A stretch of 64,000 bases of DNA, taken from assembly GCF_030161415.1 (NCBI RefSeq), contig NZ_BSSU01000014.1, forward strand, positions 62,001-126,000, given 5' to 3'. Source of the stretch: Thalassotalea eurytherma. Its GTDB lineage: Bacteria > Pseudomonadota > Gammaproteobacteria > Enterobacterales > Alteromonadaceae. Shown in pieces: positions 1 through 7,737 of the stretch; within the stretch, counting starts at the first letter, position 1; each line of letters opens with the position of its first letter. The notes under the pieces are model-generated. The model was not told the DNA's origin, did no database searches, and saw nothing but the letters and a program-made list of their open reading frames with translations. Position numbers and translations under genes: made by a program.

Positions 1-224
1 ATGATACTAGCTTCATAAAGCGCTAGTTCACGATCAATTAATGTAGGTACAGTGCCGTATGGGTTTAAATCAATTAAATCTTCAGGAAGGTTTGTTGGGT
101 CGACTAAATGAATGTCTACACCTACACCTTTTTCAGCTAAAACGATACGAGTTTGATGACTATACATATCATCCGCGTGAGAATACAACGTCATCACAGA
201 ACGTTTGTTTGCAGCTACGGCCAT
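1..224 (-). CDS. sspA: Stringent starvation protein A, N-terminal part (cut by window edge)
   Basis: The first 74 codons are present and the rest runs off the left edge. The start MAVAANKRSVMTLYS and the later IVLAEKGV and DLNPYGTVPTL segments match SspA closely. SspA is a glutathione-S-transferase-fold protein that binds RNA polymerase and is expected to alter transcription under starvation. What is visible is the thioredoxin-like N-terminal half. The ATG at 222-224 is preceded by a strong GGAGG ribosome site about 5 bases away. It lies downstream of rplM-rpsI and petABC on the same strand, as in many gammaproteobacteria, but a terminator at 336-363 separates it from petC. Confidence 0.93.
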   Translation of the reverse strand, partial: MAVAANKRSVMTLYSHADDMYSHQTRIVLAEKGVGVDIHLVDPTNLPEDLIDLNPYGTVPTLIDRELALYEASI

Positions 225-335
225 AGTGCCTCCAGTAAAGGTAAAGAAAGGTATCAACTTACGTTGATAATGGGCTATATGATAACCGATCTAAGCAGAA
301 ATAGAAAACAGGTCAGACCACCGAACCAAAATAGC

Positions 336-363
336 AAAAAAGGCAACCGAAGCTGCCTTTTTT
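336..363 (-). terminator. Terminator after petABC
   Basis: An A6-GGCA / TGCC-T6 hairpin with a short loop lies 19 bases past the petC stop. The A and T tracts make it usable in both directions. It insulates sspA from the bc1 operon. Confidence 0.75.
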
Positions 364-381
364 AATATCATTCATTTGTTC

Positions 382-1083
382 TTAGTGAACGTCTTTCCAG
401 TACTCTTTCTTCAAGAAATAAGAAAGAATAAAGAACACAACTAAGAAACCGATTACCCAGTAACCCAATGACTTACGCTCTAGTTTGTTCGGCTCTGAAA
501 CATATTCTAAGAAGTTAGTTAAGTCACGAACGAAAGCATCGTATTCAGCTTCTGTCATGCTACCACCAACAGCTTTAGTTAAGTTGCCGTTTGCATCTAG
601 TGTACGCGTACCTTGAAGGTTCTGAAGTACATGCGGCATACCAACGTCTTTAAACACTGTGTTGTTTACACCAAATGGGCGTGCTTCATCAACATAGAAT
701 GAACGTAGGTAAGTGTAAACCCAATCAGGACTTCTAAAACGTGTTTCTAACGTTAAATCTGGTGGCGCAGCACCAAACCAGTTAGCCGCTTCTTTTGCTG
801 GCATGGTGTTAGTAATATGATCACCAACTTTCTCACCAGTGTACATCCAGTTTTCTTTACCATCTTTCTCGTCAATACCTAAGTCAGCAAACGTACGGTT
901 GTAACGTTGGTATTGTAATTGGTGACAAGCTAAACAGTAGTTAATGTAAGAACGGAAACCACGCTTTAATGATTCTTTGTCGGCTAAGTCGTTGCCAGCA
1001 GGATCTACCGGTACTGACGGGCCAGCAGCCATCGCTAATGCAGGCATTAACGTTGCTAATAAAACTAATACGAACTTTTTCAT
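382..1083 (-). CDS. petC: Ubiquinol-cytochrome c reductase, cytochrome c1
   Basis: This is the 233-residue haem subunit of the bc1 complex (complex III), which passes electrons from the Rieske protein to soluble cytochrome c on the periplasmic side. A signal peptide (about residues 1-20, ending ALAMAA) is followed by one c-type haem site, CLACH, at 50-54. A C-terminal anchor helix (about 208-225) is followed by the basic tail KKEYWKDVH. It is the last gene of petA-petB-petC. Its ATG shares one base with the petB stop (TAATG), so translation is probably coupled. Confidence 0.96.
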   Translation of the reverse strand: MKKFVLVLLATLMPALAMAAGPSVPVDPAGNDLADKESLKRGFRSYINYCLACHQLQYQRYNRTFADLGIDEKDGKENWMYTGEKVGDHITNTMPAKEAANWFGAAPPDLTLETRFRSPDWVYTYLRSFYVDEARPFGVNNTVFKDVGMPHVLQNLQGTRTLDANGNLTKAVGGSMTEAEYDAFVRDLTNFLEYVSEPNKLERKSLGYWVIGFLVVFFILSYFLKKEYWKDVH

Positions 1084-2348
1084 TATTTAGTCACCCTTTC
1101 TGGTACAGGCTTAGTCTTTTCATTTTTAGAGTAGAACCAGATTGCAACGAAGAATCCGAAGTAACCTAAACTTGCAATACGACCAATTAAGTTAGCCAAG
1201 TCAGATGCAGGTAAAGTACCTAATATACCTAATGCGATGAAACAGATAGCGAATTGAACAATATTGAATAAGTGTAACTTGCTACGGAAACGGAATGACT
1301 TAACCGTAGAACGGTCAAACCAAGGTAACGCGAATAACACACCAATCGCTGCAAACATGGCTAATGTACCAAGTAACTTATCTGGTACTACACGTAAAAT
1401 GGTGTAGAACGGACCAAAGTACCATACTGGTGCAATATGCTCAGGCGTTTTCAAGCCGTTAGCTGGCTCAAAGTTTGGCGCTTCAATAAAGTAACCACCA
1501 CCTTCAGGATGGAAGAACATCACCCAACAAAACAGAATTAAGAAACCTGCAACACCCATAATATCTTTCACAGAGTAATAAGGATGGAATGGCACGGCAT
1601 CAACAATGTCATATTTCTTTGTATACGCTTCGTGGAATTCAAATTTAGACTTATCTTCTTCTTTCACACTGCCTTTCGGCTTCTTAATATCTGTACCTTC
1701 TGGGTTGTTAGAACCCACTTCGTGTAACGCTAAGATGTGTAAGAATACCAATACAACTAGTACAAGTGGTAAAGCGATAACATGTAGTGCGAAGAAACGG
1801 TTTAACGTAGCACCAGAGATAACATAGTCACCTTTGATCCATGTCGCTAAGTCTTCACCTACAACTGGAATCGCACCAAATAAGGAGATAATTACCTGTG
1901 CACCCCAGTAACTCATGTTACCCCAAGGTAATAAGTAACCCATGAACGCTTCAGCCATTAATACTAAGAAGATTAACATACCGAAGATCCATAATAATTC
2001 GCGTGGCTTCTGGTAAGAACCATAAATTAAGCCGCGGAACATATGTAAATAAACAACAACGAAGAATGCCGAAGCACCAGTTGAATGCATATAACGTAGC
2101 AACCAACCGTAGTCTACGTCACGCATAATGTATTCGATTGAAGCAAATGCACCATCGCCTGATGGTTCATAGTTCATCGTTAACCAAATACCCGTTAAGA
2201 TTTGGTTAACTAAAACTAACATTGCTAACGAGCCAAAGAAGTACCAGAAGTTGAAGTTCTTTGGTGCTGGGTATTGTGCTAAATGCTTGTTCCAAGCATC
2301 AGTCACAGGAAGACGCTTGTCGATCCAAGCCATAAAATTTTCAAACAT
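1083..2348 (-). CDS. petB: Ubiquinol-cytochrome c reductase, cytochrome b
   Basis: This is the 421-residue multi-pass subunit of complex III that carries the two b haems and the quinol oxidation and quinone reduction sites. Typical segments are seen: WLLRYMHSTGASAFFVVVYLHMFRG holds haem-ligand histidines, GYLLPWGNMSYWGAQV is the conserved CD helix, and RFFALHVIALPL holds the second histidine pair. The PVWYFGPFYTILR stretch corresponds to the conserved P-[DE]-W-[FY] quinol-site region, here with VWY. It overlaps the petA stop and the petC start by one base each. Confidence 0.97.
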   Translation of the reverse strand: MFENFMAWIDKRLPVTDAWNKHLAQYPAPKNFNFWYFFGSLAMLVLVNQILTGIWLTMNYEPSGDGAFASIEYIMRDVDYGWLLRYMHSTGASAFFVVVYLHMFRGLIYGSYQKPRELLWIFGMLIFLVLMAEAFMGYLLPWGNMSYWGAQVIISLFGAIPVVGEDLATWIKGDYVISGATLNRFFALHVIALPLVLVVLVFLHILALHEVGSNNPEGTDIKKPKGSVKEEDKSKFEFHEAYTKKYDIVDAVPFHPYYSVKDIMGVAGFLILFCWVMFFHPEGGGYFIEAPNFEPANGLKTPEHIAPVWYFGPFYTILRVVPDKLLGTLAMFAAIGVLFALPWFDRSTVKSFRFRSKLHLFNIVQFAICFIALGILGTLPASDLANLIGRIASLGYFGFFVAIWFYSKNEKTKPVPERVTK

Positions 2349-2938
2349 TACGCTTCTCCTGGGCTAACACCGATTAACAAGATGTCATCAGATGGAAATG
2401 AGTGCTCAGGCACCGCTAAGTTAGTTGGTGCTGGTACGCCTTGGAATACGCGTCCTGCCATATCAAATTTTGAACCGTGACAAGGACAGAAGAAACCATC
2501 AGTAACACCTTCAACAACTTCTTCGAAGTCGCCTTTACGGTATGTTGGTGCACAACCTAAGTGAGTACATACACCTAAAGCAACCATAATTTCAGGCTTA
2601 ATTGAACGATGCTGGTTCACCGTGTATTCAGGTTGTTGCGGCTCTTCCGAATTAGGGTCACGTAATTGATCTTCATGATTACTTAACTCTGCGACGTTCT
2701 TTTCAGTACGACGTACCACGTAAACCGGTTTGCCACGCCACTCAGCGCGGACTAACTGGCCAGGCTCTAGCTTGCTAACATTGACTTCAACCGGCGCACC
2801 CGCAGCTTTCGCACGAGCACTCGGGTTCCAAGACCCAATGAAAGGCACAGCCACACCGACAACACCTACACCGCCAACTACCGAAGTAGCCGCAGTTAAA
2901 AAGCGTCGACGGCCGTTATTCACAGGCGTATTGCTCAT
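2348..2938 (-). CDS. petA: Ubiquinol-cytochrome c reductase, Rieske iron-sulfur subunit
   Basis: This 196-residue protein oxidises ubihydroquinone through a 2Fe-2S cluster and hands electrons to cytochrome c1. The N-terminus carries a twin-arginine-type motif (GRRRFL) before a hydrophobic anchor (about 14-32), which fits Tat export of a folded Fe-S protein. Cluster ligands are in CTHLGC (C124, H126) and CPCHGS (C151, H154), with C129 and C153 placed to form the usual disulfide. It is first in petABC, and the promoter must lie in the 291-base gap upstream. Confidence 0.97.
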   Translation of the reverse strand: MSNTPVNNGRRRFLTAATSVVGGVGVVGVAVPFIGSWNPSARAKAAGAPVEVNVSKLEPGQLVRAEWRGKPVYVVRRTEKNVAELSNHEDQLRDPNSEEPQQPEYTVNQHRSIKPEIMVALGVCTHLGCAPTYRKGDFEEVVEGVTDGFFCPCHGSKFDMAGRVFQGVPAPTNLAVPEHSFPSDDILLIGVSPGEA

Positions 2939-3184
2939 TCAACTTCTCCAAATGTGTTTTTACCCCAACCTTTTCGATTTTTATCTTCTATAAATGGCAT
3001 AAATGCCTCGAAAGTCGAGAGTAACCTAACGATAAAAAAATTTTTTTGATCATAATGAAAACCCCCTATTTTTACAAGGTAATTCAAGTATTTTCACTGA
3101 GATAAATTTAATTAATTTGTCTGTAGTATAGTCACTACGGGAGATATGTAACCAATGGGTTAATTGTCGATGAAATTTAGCGAT
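2939..3184. other. petA upstream region
   Basis: No gene is seen. The stretch must hold the petABC promoter on the minus strand. Two small perfect palindromes sit next to each other (GGCATAAATGCC and CTCGAAAGTCGAG, about 2996-3020), followed by an A7T7 tract at 3034-3047 that would bend DNA. No regulator can be named. Confidence 0.4.
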
Positions 3185-3213
3185 AAAAAAAGCCGGCATA
3201 AGCCAGCTTTTTT
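3185..3213 (-). terminator. Terminator after rplM-rpsI
   Basis: A hairpin (AAAAAAGC-C-GGC / GCC-A-GCTTTTTT, one mismatch, ATAA loop) lies 17 bases past the rpsI stop, with a T-run on the minus-strand transcript. Confidence 0.75.
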
Positions 3214-3229
3214 GCATAAACGATAAATA

Positions 3230-3622
3230 TTAACGTTTTGAGAATTGTGGACGTTTACGTGCTTTATGTAAACCAACTTTCTTACGTTCAACTTTACGAG
3301 CATCACGTGTAACGAAGCCAGCTTTACGTAAATCAGAACGTAAAGTTTCGTCAAATTGCATTAAGGCACGAGTAATACCGTGACGAATTGCACCAGCTTG
3401 ACCAGAAATACCACCACCAACTACAGTGATGTTGAAGTCAAACTTCTCTAACATTTCTACTAATTCTAATGGCTGACGAACAACCATGCGAGCCGTTTCA
3501 CGACCGAAGTAAACAGAGATGTCACGCTTGTTAATTGTGATTGTACCGTTACCAGCTTTCATGAACACACGAGCAGTTGAGCTCTTGCGACGACCAGTAC
3601 CGTAATATTGATTATCAGCCAT
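3230..3622 (-). CDS. rpsI: 30S ribosomal protein S9
   Basis: S9 is a 130-residue protein of the small-subunit head whose basic C-terminal tail reaches the P-site tRNA. The [15 protein letters not shown] start, the [19 protein letters not shown] segment and the final [11 protein letters not shown] are the S9 hallmarks, and the length is standard. It lies 3 bases after rplM and is co-transcribed with it. Confidence 0.98.
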   Translation of the reverse strand: MADNQYYGTGRRKSSTARVFMKAGNGTITINKRDISVYFGRETARMVVRQPLELVEMLEKFDFNITVVGGGISGQAGAIRHGITRALMQFDETLRSDLRKAGFVTRDARKVERKKVGLHKARKRPQFSKR

Positions 3623-3625
3623 TGC

Positions 3626-4054
3626 TTATAGCTCCAAAAGTTGTGGTTGTTGTGCAGCATGCTTGTGCTCAGCACCAGCATACACTTTTAGCTTACGGAA
3701 CATGTCACGACCTAAAGGACCTTTAGGTAACATGCCTTTAACAGCGAATTCGATCGCACGCTCTGGCGCTTTCTCGATAAGCTGTTCGAAGCTAATTTGC
3801 TTTAAACCACCAGGGAACTCAGTGTGCGAGTAGTAAATTTTACCTTTCGCTTTGTTACCTGTTACACGAACTTTCTCAGCATTGATAACTACGATGTAGT
3901 CACCAGTGTCTGCGTGTGGAGTGTATTCTGGCTTGTGCTTACCGCGTAAACGTACAGCGATCTCTGTGGCGATACGACCTAAAGTTTTATCTTCAGCGTC
4001 CACCAAAAACCATTCGCGTTGTACGCTTTCTGGTTTTGCTACAAAAGTTTTCAT
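3626..4054 (-). CDS. rplM: 50S ribosomal protein L13
   Basis: L13 is an early-assembling 142-residue 23S rRNA-binding protein. The conserved segments [32 protein letters not shown] and [20 protein letters not shown] are all present. It is the first gene of rplM-rpsI. In E. coli L13 represses its own mRNA through the leader. Here a 222-base stretch with a perfect hairpin precedes the start (see 4089-4109). Confidence 0.98.
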   Translation of the reverse strand: MKTFVAKPESVQREWFLVDAEDKTLGRIATEIAVRLRGKHKPEYTPHADTGDYIVVINAEKVRVTGNKAKGKIYYSHTEFPGGLKQISFEQLIEKAPERAIEFAVKGMLPKGPLGRDMFRKLKVYAGAEHKHAAQQPQLLEL

Positions 4055-4088
4055 TTAAAAAACCCAATTTTAAAAAAGTTACTAAAAT

Positions 4089-4109
4089 GATAAGTTTCAA
4101 GAACTTATC
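4089..4109 (-). promoter_or_regulatory. Hairpin in the rplM leader (candidate L13 operator)
   Basis: A perfect 8-bp inverted repeat, GATAAGTT / AACTTATC, with a 5-base loop begins 35 bases upstream of the rplM ATG. There is no T-run, so it is not a terminator. Its place in the 5' leader suits translational autoregulation, which is inferred by analogy to E. coli rplM. Confidence 0.4.
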
Positions 4110-4203
4110 GATTCAAAATGGTTACGCTGCTACCCCTTCGAGTATCGAACCATGTCGCTTATTCCGGGAAAGAATAAACATTTGTAACGTTAGGGAGCGC
4201 AGG

Positions 4204-4209
4204 ATTATA
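4204..4209 (-). promoter_or_regulatory. Possible -10 box of the rplM-rpsI promoter
   Basis: A perfect TATAAT on the minus strand lies about 150 bases before rplM. No good -35 is visible at 16-18 bases, so the call is tentative. It would give a leader of roughly 140 bases. Confidence 0.4.
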
Positions 4210-4277
4210 GTGAAGTTTGCCCAAAAGATCACCTATTTTTTGCGAAAAATAGTGAAAAACTTGGTAGAAAAGTAAAA

Positions 4278-4316
4278 ACTTGGCGTCGACGTAAAAATTT
4301 TAACCAGCGCCAAGTT
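4278..4316 (-). terminator. Terminator after pyrBI
   Basis: ACTTGGCG / CGCCAAGT arms with a loop of about 23 bases lie just past the pyrI stop, followed on the minus strand by a short T-run. Confidence 0.6.
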
Positions 4317-4329
4317 TACTTGACAGAAA

Positions 4330-4791
4330 TTAAACCAATTCTTTGAAAAACGATTGATGAAAACTTTTTTCGCAGTAGTGACATTTTAACGCCACTTTGT
4401 CTTGTTGCTCTTTGATATAAAACGTTGATGAAACAGGCTCATCATGAGTAATACAGTTAGTGTTTGGGCAACTTAAGACTTCTTCTATTGCTTCAGGTAA
4501 TGTGACCTTAAACTTTTCAACGACTTTGTAATCTTCAATGACGTTTATCGTAGCGTCTTGAGCAAACAAGGCTAACTGCTGGGCTTGTTCTTTAGTAAAT
4601 TTAGTGTTTTCAACTTTGATCAGATCTTTTTTACCACCCGTGCTCTTTTTTAAATTAAGGCCTACAGTAATGCGATCTTGCTGCTTAGTTAATTCAAAAA
4701 AGTTTAAGATGCGAATTCCCATGCCGGCTGGAATATGGTCAATAACGGTACCACTAGCAATTGCTTCTACTTTTAATTTACGGCCAGTCAT
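4330..4791 (-). CDS. pyrI: Aspartate carbamoyltransferase regulatory chain
   Basis: This 153-residue allosteric subunit of ATCase binds CTP and ATP and holds catalytic trimers together. The N-terminal nucleotide domain contains GTVIDHIPAGMGIRIL. The C-terminal zinc domain has its four cysteines at C108, C113, C137 and C140 (CPNTNC and CHYC). The start shares one base with the pyrB stop (TAATG), so the two chains are made in a coupled ratio. Confidence 0.97.
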   Translation of the reverse strand: MTGRKLKVEAIASGTVIDHIPAGMGIRILNFFELTKQQDRITVGLNLKKSTGGKKDLIKVENTKFTKEQAQQLALFAQDATINVIEDYKVVEKFKVTLPEAIEEVLSCPNTNCITHDEPVSSTFYIKEQQDKVALKCHYCEKSFHQSFFKELV

Positions 4792-5717
4792 TACACACTC
4801 TCCTCTGATAACACTAAACTCAGCAACGCTTGGCGGGCATAAACACCATTCTCTGCCTGCTCAAAATAGTAAGCATAAGGCGTGGCATCTACATCAATGG
4901 TAATTTCGTCAACACGTGGTAATGGATGTAATACCTTGAACGTGTCTTTTACACTGTGGAGTAAATCGGCGGTCAAAACATACTTTGATTGCATATGCTG
5001 ATATTCGGTTGGATCAAAGCGCTCTTTTTGCACGCGGGTGACATATAAGATGTCTAAAGCAGGCAAAATAGCTTCTAAGTCATCATGAAAACTAAACTTA
5101 ACACCAGCTTGGCGTAATTCATCACACAAGTATTCAGGCATTGTCAGTTCAGGTGGTGCTACAAAATAAAACTCACAATCAAATAGGGCTAATGCTTGCG
5201 CTAACGAGTGCACTGTTCTGCCATATTTTAAGTCACCGACAAAGGCGATTTTCAGGCCTTCTAACGAACCTTGTGTCTCGTAAATACTAAATAAATCTAG
5301 CAGCGTTTGTGTTGGATGCTGATTAGCTCCGTCACCACCATTAATCACTGGCACATTAGCAAACTCTGAAGCGAGCCTTGCTGACCCTTCTTTAGGGTGG
5401 CGCATAAAAAAGGCGTCGGCATAAGAGTTTATCACTTTCACAGAATCCGCTAGGGTTTCGCCTTTTTTACCAAGTGATGTATTTCCGCCTGAATCAAAAC
5501 CGATATGAGTGCCGCCTAATCGTTGAACCGCTGTTTCAAATGACAAACGAGTACGCGTTGACGCTTCAAAAAAACAACTCGCAATGATTTTGCCTTTTAA
5601 AAGGTCTGGTCGTGGCGTTTTTTTGATTGATTGAGCTTGCGCTACGATCAACTCAAGCTCTTCGCGAGAGAGATCGGCAATAGAAATGATATCTTTGTTA
5701 TACAGCGTGTTTTTCAT
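4791..5717 (-). CDS. pyrB: Aspartate carbamoyltransferase catalytic chain
   Basis: This 308-residue enzyme condenses carbamoyl phosphate with L-aspartate, the committed step of pyrimidine synthesis. The carbamoyl-phosphate loop is seen as [12 protein letters not shown], the lysine loop as SLGKKGE, and the conserved [15 protein letters not shown] and [10 protein letters not shown] segments follow. It forms an operon with pyrI. No UTP-type attenuator hairpin with a T-run was found just before the start, but a REP-like inverted repeat lies 109 bases upstream. Confidence 0.97.
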   Translation of the reverse strand: MKNTLYNKDIISIADLSREELELIVAQAQSIKKTPRPDLLKGKIIASCFFEASTRTRLSFETAVQRLGGTHIGFDSGGNTSLGKKGETLADSVKVINSYADAFFMRHPKEGSARLASEFANVPVINGGDGANQHPTQTLLDLFSIYETQGSLEGLKIAFVGDLKYGRTVHSLAQALALFDCEFYFVAPPELTMPEYLCDELRQAGVKFSFHDDLEAILPALDILYVTRVQKERFDPTEYQHMQSKYVLTADLLHSVKDTFKVLHPLPRVDEITIDVDATPYAYYFEQAENGVYARQALLSLVLSEESV

Positions 5718-5825
5718 TCTTCATCTCATAACATAATGTAAGGAAAGGCAATTCAAAGACTTGCTGAGGGAGGATTCTAACATAACAAGCTAAATCCCGT
5801 CATCCGTTTTCAAACCACTAAAAGC

Positions 5826-5866
5826 AAAATGGGGTCCGTGTAAATAAATCACACTGACCCCATTTT
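5826..5866. repeat. REP-like inverted repeat, copy A
   Basis: The arms AAAATGGGGTC / GACCCCATTTT continue after one mismatch into GTGT / ACAC, giving a stem of about 15 pairs with a 9-base loop. The element sits between zapE and pyrB. Its GGGTCAG...TATTTAC...GACCC layout recurs at 14378-14406. It might also weakly terminate zapE transcripts. Confidence 0.6.
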
Positions 5867-5883
5867 TTAATTGAGCAAATCAA

Positions 5884-6999
5884 TTACGGTAAATGCTCTG
5901 CCGCTAAATAATCATGCGACTGCATTTCTTGTAAGCGACTTAAGCAGCGCTTAAATTCAAAATTTAAATTTCCTTCAGTGTAAAGATCTTCCATTGCAAC
6001 TTCGGCAGAAATAATCAGCTTAACTTTTCGTTCATAAAACTCATCAACAAGCGCGATAAAGCGACGGGCAGCATCATCATTGGTTGCGCCCATTTGAGTC
6101 ACATTAGCTAACAGCACGGTATGATAAATTTTACTTAGCTCCATGTAATCACTTTGACTGCGGGCAGACTCACAAAGCGTTGAAAATTCAAAGTGTATAA
6201 CACCATCAGATACTTCTACCGTAGGTAATTGGCGATGATTAATTTCAATATCAGCCAATTGCTGACCTTCTTCAGCTGAAAGCTGTTTGAAATACTGGCG
6301 CAAGTTAATATCGGCTTGCTGATCTAGCGGGTGATGATAAATTTCAGCTTGCTCTAACGTTCTCAAACGATAATCAACACCGCTATCAACATTAACCACT
6401 TCCGTATTTTCATTAATAAGCTTTATCGCTGGTAAAAATCTCGCACGTTGCAAACCATTGCGGTATAGCTCATCAGGAATAATATTCGACGTTGCCACTA
6501 ACGTAACATTGCGGGCAAATAACTCTTCAAACAAGGTACCCAATATCATTGCATCTGTAATATCTGACACGAAAAATTCATCGAAACAAATGATAGAGGT
6601 TTCTTGAGCAAATTTTTTCGCGATAATTTTAAGAGGGTCTGATTGACCACTTATTTGCTTCATTTCATCATGAACACGATGCATAAATCGGTGAAAGTGA
6701 ACCCGCATTTTGTTTTCAAATGGCAAGCAGTCATAAAAGGTATCAACTAGGTAGGTTTTACCGCGGCCAACACCGCCCCAAAAATAGAGGCCTTTAACTG
6801 CTTTTTGGTTCGGCGACCCCATCACCTTTTTCCAACGATTTAACACCTTTTTAAAGCCTGTGACCGGCACCGGGCGAGACGTTAAATCTTCATACAAGCG
6901 CTGTAAATGTTTAACGGCATTTTCTTGTGCGGCATCATATTGGAAATCATCTCGTTCTAAATCTTGTTTATACTTTTGTAAAGGAGACTGGTTAATCAT
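5884..6999 (-). CDS. zapE: Cell division protein ZapE (AFG1-family ATPase)
   Basis: This is a 371-residue AAA-type ATPase that in E. coli acts on the Z-ring during constriction. Walker A is GGVGRGKT (75-82) and Walker B is IICFDEF (D140, E141). The sensor-like LVATSNIIPDELYRNGLQRARFLPAI stretch is typical of the AFG1/ZapE family. It is divergent from zapG, as in many gammaproteobacteria, with 205 bases between them. Confidence 0.94.
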   Translation of the reverse strand: MINQSPLQKYKQDLERDDFQYDAAQENAVKHLQRLYEDLTSRPVPVTGFKKVLNRWKKVMGSPNQKAVKGLYFWGGVGRGKTYLVDTFYDCLPFENKMRVHFHRFMHRVHDEMKQISGQSDPLKIIAKKFAQETSIICFDEFFVSDITDAMILGTLFEELFARNVTLVATSNIIPDELYRNGLQRARFLPAIKLINENTEVVNVDSGVDYRLRTLEQAEIYHHPLDQQADINLRQYFKQLSAEEGQQLADIEINHRQLPTVEVSDGVIHFEFSTLCESARSQSDYMELSKIYHTVLLANVTQMGATNDDAARRFIALVDEFYERKVKLIISAEVAMEDLYTEGNLNFEFKRCLSRLQEMQSHDYLAAEHLP

Positions 7000-7204
7000 T
7001 GGTCGACTCAGGCTAATTGAACTCTTGAATTTTGAAAAAAACCGTTTATATCTGCTATATCTGCAGCTAAAGGCAAGCTATAGTATACCAGTTGCTTTTA
7101 CTAAACCAATCAGTAAAAAACCTCGTATATGGTTAAGTAGCAGAGCGCTTTTCGGTGAATATTTCATCTTATATCAATATGACAACAAATTAAGGTAGCG
7201 AAGT

Positions 7205-7657
7205 ATGGATGTTGTTTCAGGAATTATTATTTTTATTTTAGGTGCGATTGTTGGTGCATTCGCGTTTAAGACGTTAAGTGCGTCTTCTCAAGAACAAGTC
7301 AAATTATCAGAAAAAGTTTCAGAAAGTGAAGCTGAGCTTGCCAAGTATAAAGAAGATGTCGCTGAGCATTTAGATAACTCAACACAGTTACTGTCTCAAA
7401 TGAATGAAGCCTGCCAAGCGGCAATGAAGCAAATGGAACAAAGTACGCAGTTATTAAATCAAGCAACGCCAGAAAACACGGCAGCAATGCCGTTTTTCTC
7501 GCAAGAAACGCAAGAGCAACTCGCAAAAACTGCCGAGCTTCGTCATAACAGAGAGCGTAAATCAGAAGATAGTCTTACTGAGCAACCATTAGACTACTCT
7601 GACAATCCAAGTGGCTTATTCGACGATAAGAAACAAAGTGTTACAAATAGCGAATAG
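7205..7657 (+). CDS. zapG: ZapG/YhcB family inner-membrane protein (DUF1043)
   Basis: This 150-residue protein has an N-terminal membrane helix (about 5-22, SGIIIFILGAIVGAFAF), a coiled-coil stretch (about 28-85) and a charged, disordered tail. Size, topology and place between zapE and degQ match YhcB/ZapG, which links cell division and envelope growth in E. coli. An AAGGTAGCGAAG ribosome site precedes the ATG. Confidence 0.87.
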   Translation: MDVVSGIIIFILGAIVGAFAFKTLSASSQEQVKLSEKVSESEAELAKYKEDVAEHLDNSTQLLSQMNEACQAAMKQMEQSTQLLNQATPENTAAMPFFSQETQEQLAKTAELRHNRERKSEDSLTEQPLDYSDNPSGLFDDKKQSVTNSE

Positions 7658-7665
7658 AAATTCAG

Positions 7666-7693
7666 GGAACTAACCCTAACCTAATAAGTCTCT
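7666..7693 (+). promoter_or_regulatory. Candidate sigma-E promoter of degQ
   Basis: GGAACTA, 15 bases, then GTCTCT closely follows the RpoE consensus (GGAACTT, 15-16 bases, GTCTAA). It lies 45 bases before the degQ start, just past the zapG stop. Sigma-E control of degP/degQ-type proteases is established in E. coli. Confidence 0.5.
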
Positions 7694-7737
7694 ATTTGAG
7701 TACCCGTACTTGAACAATTTATGGAGTTATTTTAAGT

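Noticed and set aside
153-365. 70-codon plus-strand frame
   Set aside because: It runs antisense to sspA and through its promoter and the petC terminator; no support for coding.
3034-3047. A7T7 tract as a terminator
   Set aside because: No GC-rich stem; more likely a bent-DNA element upstream of petA.
3916-4275. 119-codon plus-strand open frame over the rplM start and leader
   Set aside because: Its first third is antisense to rplM and the rest is AT-rich leader; no protein features or ribosome site.
5718-5825. UTP-dependent attenuator before pyrB
   Set aside because: No hairpin followed by a T-run and no leader peptide with a pyrimidine-rich stretch close to the start could be found.
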